In this document: positions 52,101 through 58,818 of the stretch, piece by piece
Position numbering within the stretch: the stretch's first letter is position 1
Layout of the letters: each line of letters starts with the position of its first letter
Origin: Acidobacteriota bacterium
GTDB taxonomy: Bacteria > Acidobacteriota > Thermoanaerobaculia > Multivoradales > Multivoraceae
Length of the DNA stretch: 64,000 nt
Direction: 5' to 3'
Assembly (NCBI GenBank): GCA_003388555.1
Contig: QQVD01000043.1
Span: 152,761-216,760, forward strand
Position numbers and translations under genes: made by a program
Notes under the pieces: model-generated
Database searches by the model: none
What the model saw: the letters and a program-made list of their open reading frames with translations, nothing else
Told to the model about the DNA's origin: nothing

Positions 52101-52611
52101 CAGCACCGAACCGGTGCCAGTGCTCGACGGCGCTGCGTCGCTGCGCGGTTCGATCGACCTGGTGGAACGTGAGGTCGATGGCTCCCGCGTTCGTGTCGTA
52201 GACCACAAGACCGGCAGACCGCCGCAGAAGCAGTACCTGACCATCGACGGCGGCCGCGTCCTGCAGCCGGTGCTCTACGCCCTCGCCGCCGAGAAGCTCC
52301 TCGAAACCGACGGCGGGGAAGGCGCACCGGCGCAGCGGGTCGTCGAGGGACGGCTGCACTTCTGCACCCAGCGCGGCGAGTACCAGGTGCGCAGCGTCGC
52401 GCTCGACGTCGATTCGCGCGCCGCGGCACGCTCGGTGATCGAGCAGGTCGAGGCGGCGGTGCGAGAGGGGTTCCTGCCCGCGGCACCGGCGGAGAAGGCC
52501 TGCCAGTGGTGCGACTACCGCGTCGTTTGTGGTCCCTACGAGGAGCACAGGGTGTCTCGCAAGAGCCCCAGAGCGCTCGAGCCCCTGACCCGACTGAGGC
52601 GGGCGCCGTGA
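49105..52611 (+). CDS. addB: AddB-like nuclease/inactive-helicase subunit (4Fe-4S)
   Basis: A 1168-residue partner of AddA in the double-strand-break-resecting AddAB complex. GTG 49105 lies 9 nt after the thrS stop. The N-terminal helicase-like part lacks a working Walker A motif (SSCAARRHDELA instead), as in AddB/RexB proteins. The C-terminal PD-(D/E)xK nuclease domain shows GSLFHDIQFDLL, VRVVDHKTGRP (Asp and Lys of the active site) and downstream LQPVLYALAAEKLL. Four cysteines for an iron-sulfur cluster are at HFAHCPYRF and KACQWCDYRVVCGPYE (C-x2-C-x5-C). The stop overlaps the addA start, so the two subunits are translationally coupled. Sequence divergence from Bacillus AddB is large, so the symbol is by analogy. 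Confidence 0.88.
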   Translation: MSRPRSAAEDDRGGPAAGAASARLLVSSCAARRHDELAAWFAERTSRRPVVVAPSRGAADDFVRRALGRLDLPGVLGVERTTGHQLATSLAALRLADAGQAPLGGIATSAVVTRIARRAHARGALGRLAPVATLHGFPRALGDTLRELREAGLSASELDPAARAALGDDLSHLLAAYEEQLGEWGLADLADRLAAATAALREGDAVAGFLRGRPQVWLDVPLHDAMHRSFFVALAGVAAGEVCWSAAAGDDETLAALDASAELRGLFGEALDLDAEAAPPVSLLERTQRYVFQPDVPPLESAVVSTAESSTFDFVSAAGEGRECVEIARRIRDLALDGVAFDEVAVAVHQPSTYLPLLEDALRRAEIPAYFSRGLSRPDPAGRAFLSLLACAAEELSATRFAEYLSLGQVPQPQADGSPLERSVPWVEPRGEQLVLKSLTDSGEVEQGDEEALEPLFRSESDPESEPSERLPAGALPTPERWEQFLVDAAVVGGSARWRRRLAGLEAEWRRQLAERDDDLEETSLARRRVDLERLAALRRFALPLIERLEQLPEGGSWQQWLVALEQLAVRALRRPGSVLQLLAELRPMAEVSPVTIDQVRQTLSEPLSFLRAEPPRSRFGRVFVATTAELGGRSFSAVFLPGLAESVFPRRQFEDPLLLDRQRLALRGSDGDGDGSVWLPTRGDRAHRERLLLRIAVGAARERLVVSYPRVDLGQGRSRVPSFYALDLLRAAEGELPPELGELAQRAAAANASQIGWPAPAAASEAIDAAEYDLAHLRAAMGLEDSRGSARFLLDTNPYLARSLRARFWRWNRRWTWADGLVARADDEPGPGLPIETGRQTRELLREHLPSARAYSPTALQHFAHCPYRFLLQAVHRLRPKLEVAGLEKLDPLTRGSLFHDIQFDLLQQLRREGLVPVTLDNLDQVIARLDEVVDTAERRFAEELAPAIPRIWSGEIETLRNDLRGWLRQIAEEPGWTPIAAELAFGLPEDPRRDPASSTEPVPVLDGAASLRGSIDLVEREVDGSRVRVVDHKTGRPPQKQYLTIDGGRVLQPVLYALAAEKLLETDGGEGAPAQRVVEGRLHFCTQRGEYQVRSVALDVDSRAAARSVIEQVEAAVREGFLPAAPAEKACQWCDYRVVCGPYEEHRVSRKSPRALEPLTRLRRAP

Positions 52612-55600
52612 AGCTGCTCACTGACGATTGGCGGGCCGACGACGCGGCGCGCGACAGGATCCGGCGGGACCTCGACACCAGCTTCCTGGTCGAGGCGGCT
52701 GCGGGAACCGGCAAGACGACCCTGCTCATCGAGCGGTTGGTGGCGGTGCTGCGCAGCGGAGGCACCACGGTGGATCGCATCGTCGCGGTCACCTTCACCC
52801 GCAAGGCGTCGGGCGAGCTCAAGCTGAGGCTTCGCCAGCAGCTCGACCGCGACCGCGGAGACCTGCGTCGGCGGATCGCGACCGCGGCGGACGATCCGAC
52901 CGTCGACGCCGTGAGCGACCTCGTCGCCCAGCTGCAGCGCGTCGACGACGCCGTCGAGCGTCTCGAGGAGGCGCGCATCGGCACCATCCACTCTTTCTGT
53001 GCCGAGATCCTGCGCGAGAGACCGGTGGAGGCGGGTGTCGATCCGGGTTTCGTCGAGCTCGCCGACGACGAGGGACCGGCGCTCTTCGCGCGGGCCTTCG
53101 ACCGCTGGATCCAGGAACAGCTCGAGGTGATGTCGCCGGGGATCCGTCGTGCCCTCTCGGTGCTTGCGCTGCAGAAGTGGTACGGCGACCAGGGGCCGAT
53201 CGACCGACTGCGCGGCGCGGCGCAACAGCTCGCCGATTGGCGCGACTTCCCGGCCGCCTGGAGCCGCACGCCGTTCGACCGCGAGTCGACGATCGATGCC
53301 CTCGTCGCGCACGTGCGCCGCCTGGCCGGGTACGCCCGTCGCGCCGGGTCCTCGCGCGATCCGCTGCGCTCCACCCTCGAGCCGATGGTGCTGCTCGACG
53401 ACTGGATCCGCCGCGGCACCAGCTTCGAGCATGGTGCAAGCGAACGCGACTACGACGCCCTCGAGGCACGGCTCCTGGAGCTGTACACCGAGATGAACAA
53501 GTGGCACCGGCGCAAGAAGGGCCGCGGCAAGTTCGCCGAGGCGCTGCCGCGCGAGCAGGTGGTCGGCGAGCGCGACGCGCTGGTGGCCACACTGCGGGAG
53601 TTCCGCGAGGCCGCTGGCGCCGATCTCGCGGCGCTCCTGCACTCCGAGCTGCAGGGCGCTCTCGATGCCTACGATGCGCTGAAGCGGCGCGAGGGGAGGC
53701 TCGATTTCGCGGATCTCATCCTGCGCGCCCGCGACCTGCTGCGCGACGACGAGACGGTGCGGGGCGAGCTGCAGGAGCGTTTCACCCACCTCTTCGTCGA
53801 CGAGTTCCAGGACACCGACCCTCTGCAGGCCGAGGTCCTGCTGCTGCTCGCGGGCGCGGACCCCGCGGTCGACGATTGGCGGCGGGTCACGCCGAGCCCG
53901 GGCAAGCTCTTCCTGGTCGGCGATCCGAAGCAGTCGATCTATCGCTTCCGGCGCGCCGACATCCAGCTCTACCAGGAGATCGGCGCGCGTCTCGCCGCGG
54001 TGGGCGTCGAGCAGCTCGAGCTCAGCCGCAGCTTCCGCTCGGTCGCCGCCATCCAGAGACTGGTCAACGACGCCTTCGCCAGCGAGATGGACGGCGACGT
54101 GCGGGCCGGGCGTCCCCGCTACATCCCACTCGCCGAGTGCCGCACGACGCCACGTGAGCGCCCCTCGCTCGTCGTGCTGCCGGTTCCGGAGCCGTTCAAC
54201 TACCGCGGCTACGTGACCAACAGGGAGGTGCAGAAGTCGCTGCCGGGAGCGGTCGGCGCCTGGTGCCATTGGCTGCTCGAGGAGAGTGGCTGGCAGGTGC
54301 AGGATCCGGAGACCAAGGAGCATCGGCCGGTCGAGAGCTCCGACGTCTGTGTGCTCTTCCGCCGCTTCCTCTCGTGGGGCGACGACGTCACGCGCGACTA
54401 CACGAGGGCGCTCGAGGCGCGTGGCATCGACCACCTGCTCCTCGGCCAGCGCACCTTTCATCAACGCGAGGAGGTCGAGACGGTACGTGCGGCGCTCACC
54501 GCGATCGAGTGGCCGGACGATCAGCTGGCGGTCTTCGCGACCCTGCGTGGGTCGCTGCTGGCGTTTCCCGACGACCAGCTGCTCCGGCTGCGCTCGGCGA
54601 TCGGCGGCTTCACGCCGGCGCGCTGGCGCCACCACCTCGCCCGCGTCGAAGCGGGAGAGGAACGCGAGCTGCCCGCAGACCTCGGCGAGGTCGGAGAGGC
54701 TCTGCTACTCATCGACGACCTCCACCGCAGGCGCAATCGGCGGGCGGTGGTCGAGACGGTCCAGGAGCTGCTCGAGCGCACCCGGGCACACGCCGGCTTC
54801 GCGATGCGTCCGGCCGGGCATCAGGTCCTCGCCAACCTGGACCGGGTCTGCGACCTGGCGCGATCGTACGAGGTGGCAGGAGGACACTCGTTCCGCGGCT
54901 TCGTCGAGCGACTGGAGGAACAGGCAGCGAAGCCTTCGTCGAGCGACGCCGCGGTGATCGAGGAGGGCGCCGAGGGGGTGCGCCTGATGACGGTGCACAG
55001 CGCCAAGGGGCTCGAGTTCCCCGTCGTGGTGCTCGCCGACCCGACCTGCAACATGGCGCATCGCGAGCCCGATCGCACGGTCGACGTGGAGCGCGGGCTC
55101 TGCGCCATGAAGCTGCTCGGGATGACACCGCTCGAGCTACGTCACGCCACCGAGCTCGAGCACGAGCGCGATCTGGCCGAGGCGACCCGCATCGCCTACG
55201 TCGCGGCGACCCGGGCGCGCGATCTGCTGGTGATCCCGGCGGTTGGCGACGCGCCGATCGACGGCAGCTGGCTGGAGCCGCTGTCGAAGGCGATCTACCC
55301 GCCCACCGAGTCTCGTCGTCGATCCAGCCCGGCCCCCGGCTGTCCCGAGTTCGGCGACTCGTCGGTGCTGCGTCGCCCGAACGAGATGCCGGACCAGCCC
55401 GACGGGTCGGTGCGCCCGGGTCTGCATCGTTTCGCCGAAGGCGCCTACGACGTCGTCTGGTGGGATCCCGCGAGCTTGACTCTCGAGGCGCCGACCTCGC
55501 GCGGTCTCTGGCGCGAGGAGCTGCTGGCCCCGCGCCCGGGCGACGGCGAGGTGGCTTCCGAACCGTCCGACCCGAGCTTCGAGGAGTACCGCCTTTGGCT

Positions 55601-56198
55601 CGAGCGCCAGGGCGAAGCGCGCGAGAACGGTGCGCGCCCGACCAGCCGGACGGTGGCGGTGACCCAGATCGAGGAGGACCCGCCTGGCGGGCTGCGCGAG
55701 TTCGAGACCGTTGGCGAGCCGAGCGGGTCGAGGCCCTCGGGCCTGCGCTTCGGCGATCTGGTGCACAGTGTGCTGCAGCTCGTTCCGCTGACGGCCGGAG
55801 CAGGTGACGAAGGTGGCGAAGGTGACGACATCGACGGCGCGGTGCGCCGTCTGGCACTGCTGCAGGGGCGCACCCTCGGGGCTTCCGAGGAGGAGGTCGA
55901 AGCGGCTGTCGCGGCGGTGGGCGAGGCGCTGCGGGGGGCGGGTATGCGCCGCCTGGCCTCGGCCGACGAGCTCTTGCGCGAGGTGCCCTTCGTGCTCCGC
56001 CTCGACGACGGCCGGCAGCTCGAGGGGGTGTTCGATCTGCTGGCGCGCTCCGGCGAGCAGTGGACCGTGGTCGACTTCAAGACCGACGTCGCGCTGGAGG
56101 GTCGCGAGGAGCACTACCGCCGTCAGCTCTCCTGGTACCTCTTCGCGCTGGAGCAGCTCACCGGCAGCTCGCCCCGGGGCCTCCTGCAGCGTGTCTGA
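52608..56198 (+). CDS. addA: AddA-like UvrD-family helicase-nuclease
   Basis: A 1196-residue ATP-dependent 3'-5' DNA helicase and nuclease, the motor subunit of AddAB. GTG 52608 overlaps the addB stop as GTGA. Superfamily 1 motifs in order: EAAAGTGKTTLL (Walker A), VTFTRKASGELKLR (Ia), IHSFCAEILRERP, VDEFQDTDPLQ (II), GDPKQSIYRFRRAD (III), LSRSFRSV (IV), MTVHSAKGLEFPVVVL (V), and AYVAATRARDLLVI (VI). The C-terminal RecB-type nuclease has GDLVHSVLQL and WTVVDFKTDV (Asp and Lys). Function in recombinational repair is established for the family. It is the last gene of the thrS-addB-addA run; a new promoter region follows. Confidence 0.94.
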   Translation: MKLLTDDWRADDAARDRIRRDLDTSFLVEAAAGTGKTTLLIERLVAVLRSGGTTVDRIVAVTFTRKASGELKLRLRQQLDRDRGDLRRRIATAADDPTVDAVSDLVAQLQRVDDAVERLEEARIGTIHSFCAEILRERPVEAGVDPGFVELADDEGPALFARAFDRWIQEQLEVMSPGIRRALSVLALQKWYGDQGPIDRLRGAAQQLADWRDFPAAWSRTPFDRESTIDALVAHVRRLAGYARRAGSSRDPLRSTLEPMVLLDDWIRRGTSFEHGASERDYDALEARLLELYTEMNKWHRRKKGRGKFAEALPREQVVGERDALVATLREFREAAGADLAALLHSELQGALDAYDALKRREGRLDFADLILRARDLLRDDETVRGELQERFTHLFVDEFQDTDPLQAEVLLLLAGADPAVDDWRRVTPSPGKLFLVGDPKQSIYRFRRADIQLYQEIGARLAAVGVEQLELSRSFRSVAAIQRLVNDAFASEMDGDVRAGRPRYIPLAECRTTPRERPSLVVLPVPEPFNYRGYVTNREVQKSLPGAVGAWCHWLLEESGWQVQDPETKEHRPVESSDVCVLFRRFLSWGDDVTRDYTRALEARGIDHLLLGQRTFHQREEVETVRAALTAIEWPDDQLAVFATLRGSLLAFPDDQLLRLRSAIGGFTPARWRHHLARVEAGEERELPADLGEVGEALLLIDDLHRRRNRRAVVETVQELLERTRAHAGFAMRPAGHQVLANLDRVCDLARSYEVAGGHSFRGFVERLEEQAAKPSSSDAAVIEEGAEGVRLMTVHSAKGLEFPVVVLADPTCNMAHREPDRTVDVERGLCAMKLLGMTPLELRHATELEHERDLAEATRIAYVAATRARDLLVIPAVGDAPIDGSWLEPLSKAIYPPTESRRRSSPAPGCPEFGDSSVLRRPNEMPDQPDGSVRPGLHRFAEGAYDVVWWDPASLTLEAPTSRGLWREELLAPRPGDGEVASEPSDPSFEEYRLWLERQGEARENGARPTSRTVAVTQIEEDPPGGLREFETVGEPSGSRPSGLRFGDLVHSVLQLVPLTAGAGDEGGEGDDIDGAVRRLALLQGRTLGASEEEVEAAVAAVGEALRGAGMRRLASADELLREVPFVLRLDDGRQLEGVFDLLARSGEQWTVVDFKTDVALEGREEHYRRQLSWYLFALEQLTGSSPRGLLQRV

Positions 56199-56224
56199 AC
56201 GAGTGCGCTGGAAACTGGTATTTC

Positions 56225-56230
56225 TACAAT
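56225..56230 (+). promoter_or_regulatory. Possible -10 element before the histidine kinase gene
   Basis: TACAAT in an AT-rich patch (GGTATTTCTACAATAG) 64 nt before the kinase ATG. No -35 match at 16-18 nt. The following CAATAGACTC (56227-56236) is shared with the space before the metalloprotease gene at 42701-42710. Confidence 0.35.
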
Positions 56231-56293
56231 AGACTCTCGTCATCGTCCCAGTTCGGGCCGCGGGCTCCGGCTCGTGGTGGCGCCGCACCCGTG

Positions 56294-58339
56294 ATGACGA
56301 CTTCGCTACGCACCCAGATCCCCGACCAGCCAGCTTCGCGCCAGCGTCCGGAGCGCGACGTCGACGGGGATCGTGCCGCCGCCGGGCCGCGGCGGGGCGG
56401 CCGCCTCCCGTCGGGCCGGAAGGGTGGACGCCGACGCCGACTGCCCCGCCTGGCACTGGCGAGCCGCATCGCTCTGCTGTGCGGAGTCCTGGTGCTGATC
56501 ACCGCGCTGGTGTGCAGCGGTCTGATCTTCCAGCGATTCAACCAGGAGCTGGTGCGCGCCGAGGTGGTCGAGCTCGAGGGCGAGACCAGGATCCTCGCGA
56601 CCCGCTTCACCGATCCGATCTCGGAGCTGGTGCGCGACGCGGCGCTGCTCGCCGGCATGCCGCCGATCCAGGGGCTGATCCGGGCCGGCGAGGGCGGCGG
56701 GATCGATCCGACCGACGGATCCTCCTACGGGCTGTGGAAGGAGCGCCTCGAGACCATCTTCGAAGAGGCGCTGCGCCAGAAGCCCGACTACCTGCAGGTG
56801 CGCTACATCGGCGCCGCGGACGGAGGGCGCGAGCTGGTGCGGGTGCAGCGCGAGTTCACCGGCGCCCCGATCGAGCGGGTCGAGTCCCCCGCGCTGCAGC
56901 GCAAGGGCGACGAGCCCTACTTCCGGGCCGCTCTCGACGCCCCGAGTGGCGAGGTGTTCCTCTCGCGCATCACCCTGAATCGCGAGCACGGGGAGATCGA
57001 GGAGCCGCACGTCCCGATGGCCCGCGCCGCGGTGCCCGTGTTCACGCCGGAGGGTGAGACCTACGGCATCGTGGTGATCAACTACGACATCGGCGCCCAC
57101 GTGCGCAGGCTGAACACGGCGCGCTCGGACCAGCGCGACTTCTTCCTGGTCAACGAGCTCGGCCAGTATCTGCTCCACCCGGATCCCCGGCGCGGCATCG
57201 AGCTCGGTTCGGTGGACTGGAGACCGGCCTGGGAGGACTTCCCGGAGGTCCGCGATCTGCTCGCCAGCGGAGCCGAATCGGATTCGAAGGTGCTCGAGGA
57301 CCGCGGCGCGATCGCCACCTTCCGGCGCATCGACCTGGGCCCGCCGACCTCCGGCGAGGCGCTCGTCCTGGTGGCCAGCAAGAGCATCGAGGACATCACG
57401 GCGGTGTCCGGAGAGGTGGCGCGCAAGGCACTGCTCGCGGTGGCGCTGTCGACGACCGTCGCGCTGCTGGTCGGGCTGTGGTTGGCGCGCTACCTGGGGC
57501 GTCCGATCGCACGACTCACCGCCGCGGTGGAGGACTCGGATCCTCACCGTGGCCGCATCGCGCTCCCCGCCGATCTGCCCGGAGAGGCGGGCCAGCTGGC
57601 CACCGCTCTCGACGTGTCCTTCGCGGCGCAACGCACTCAGACCGAGGCCCTGCGCGCCAAGAACAGCGAGCTCGAGCAGTTCGCCTTCATCGCCTCGCAC
57701 GATCTTCAGGAGCCGGTGCGCACCATCACCAGCTTCTCGAACCTGCTGCGCTCACGCTATGCCTCGGTGCTCGACGAGCGCGGGCTGAAGTCGCTCGAGT
57801 TCATCGAGCAGAGCAGCGAGCGGATGAGCGCGCTGATCCAGGGCCTGCTGGAGTACAGCCGGATCGGCAAGGAGGCGGAGCCCGAGCGGACCGATCTGGC
57901 GCAGCTGGTCGCGTCGGCGCTCGAGGACCTCGGCTCGCAGATCGCCGAGAGCGACGCCACGATCGAGGTCGGAGAGCTGCCGACGATGACCGTCTACGCC
58001 GTCGGCATCCGCCTGCTGTTCCAGAACCTGGTCGGCAACGCGATCAAGTTCCGGCATCCGGACCGACCGGCGCGCATCGAGATCCGTGCGCAGCCCGATC
58101 CGGAGGGCGGCTGGCGCTTCGAGGTGAGCGATAACGGCATCGGTATCGCTCCGGAGCACCGCGAGCGCATCTTCCTCATCTTCCAGAAGCTGCACGGGCG
58201 CGACGAATACGCCGGCACCGGCATCGGCCTGGCGCACTGCCGTAAGGTCGTCGAGCTGCACGGCGGCGTCATCTGGGTCGAGCAGGGCCGTTCGGAAGGG
58301 ACGCGCTTCTGCTTCCGCCTCCGTGACGTGCAAGGCTGA
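56294..58339 (+). CDS. Sensor histidine kinase with extracytoplasmic Cache-like domain
   Basis: A 681-residue inner-membrane sensor kinase. ATG 56294 is chosen (GTG 56291 just before it). A basic N-tail is followed by TM1 (about 57-79), a large periplasmic dCache-like sensor (81-377, FFLVNELGQYLLHPDPRRG), TM2 (378-398), HAMP (to about 450), a HisKA domain with phospho-acceptor His469 in FIASHDLQEPVRTITSF (the phytochrome/Cph1-like H-box), and a HATPase_c domain (NLVGNAIKFR N box, DNGIGIAPEH, YAGTGIGLAHCRKVVELHGG). The response regulator starts 30 nt downstream, an obvious partner. The ligand is unknown. Confidence 0.95.
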   Translation: MTTSLRTQIPDQPASRQRPERDVDGDRAAAGPRRGGRLPSGRKGGRRRRLPRLALASRIALLCGVLVLITALVCSGLIFQRFNQELVRAEVVELEGETRILATRFTDPISELVRDAALLAGMPPIQGLIRAGEGGGIDPTDGSSYGLWKERLETIFEEALRQKPDYLQVRYIGAADGGRELVRVQREFTGAPIERVESPALQRKGDEPYFRAALDAPSGEVFLSRITLNREHGEIEEPHVPMARAAVPVFTPEGETYGIVVINYDIGAHVRRLNTARSDQRDFFLVNELGQYLLHPDPRRGIELGSVDWRPAWEDFPEVRDLLASGAESDSKVLEDRGAIATFRRIDLGPPTSGEALVLVASKSIEDITAVSGEVARKALLAVALSTTVALLVGLWLARYLGRPIARLTAAVEDSDPHRGRIALPADLPGEAGQLATALDVSFAAQRTQTEALRAKNSELEQFAFIASHDLQEPVRTITSFSNLLRSRYASVLDERGLKSLEFIEQSSERMSALIQGLLEYSRIGKEAEPERTDLAQLVASALEDLGSQIAESDATIEVGELPTMTVYAVGIRLLFQNLVGNAIKFRHPDRPARIEIRAQPDPEGGWRFEVSDNGIGIAPEHRERIFLIFQKLHGRDEYAGTGIGLAHCRKVVELHGGVIWVEQGRSEGTRFCFRLRDVQG

Positions 58340-58369
58340 GGCGGTGAATACCGATTCGACGGAGGTGGC

Positions 58370-58786
58370 ATGACCAGACTGCGTGAGATCCTGCTGGTCG
58401 ACGACTACGAGGCCGACAACTTCCTCCACCGCATGGTGATCGAGGAGCTGGGCTGCGCCGAGCGGGTCGTCTCGGTCGGCAACGGCCGCGAGGCGCTCGC
58501 ATACCTGACCACCGAACGCGACGGTGGCTACCCGAAGCCCGATCTCATCTTCCTCGACATCAACATGCCGGTGATGAACGGCTGGGAGTTCCTCGAGGCC
58601 TACCACGCGCTCGACGAGAGCTTCCAGGAGGGCATCGTGATCATGATGCTCACCACCTCTCTGAACCCCGACGACCAGCGCCGGGCCCTCGAGCAGGAGG
58701 AGGTCGAGGGATTCATCTCCAAGCCGCTCGATCGCGAGACTCTCGAGCGGTTGCTCGAGGAGCACTTTCCCGCCGACGCTGGCTGA
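58370..58786 (+). CDS. Single-domain response regulator
   Basis: A 138-residue receiver domain with no output domain. ATG 58370 follows GGAGG. Acidic pocket Asp11-Asp12 (LLVDDYEADN), phospho-acceptor Asp63 in FLDINMPVMNG, Thr95/Thr96 in MLTTSLNP and Lys118 in SKPL are all present. The NxxxxxR-type sequence resembles the Rcp1 group that pairs with Cph1-type kinases, in line with the kinase directly upstream. It must act through protein-protein contact, for example as a phosphorelay intermediate or on an unlinked target. Confidence 0.95.
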   Translation: MTRLREILLVDDYEADNFLHRMVIEELGCAERVVSVGNGREALAYLTTERDGGYPKPDLIFLDINMPVMNGWEFLEAYHALDESFQEGIVIMMLTTSLNPDDQRRALEQEEVEGFISKPLDRETLERLLEEHFPADAG

Positions 58787-58818
58787 GTCTCGACGGGCCT
58801 TCGATACCCTGGAGGCCC

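Noticed and set aside
47263..52548. A 1761-codon minus-strand open frame opposite thrS and addB
   Set aside because: Both sense genes are unmistakable; the antisense product is compositionally unlike a protein and shows no domain.
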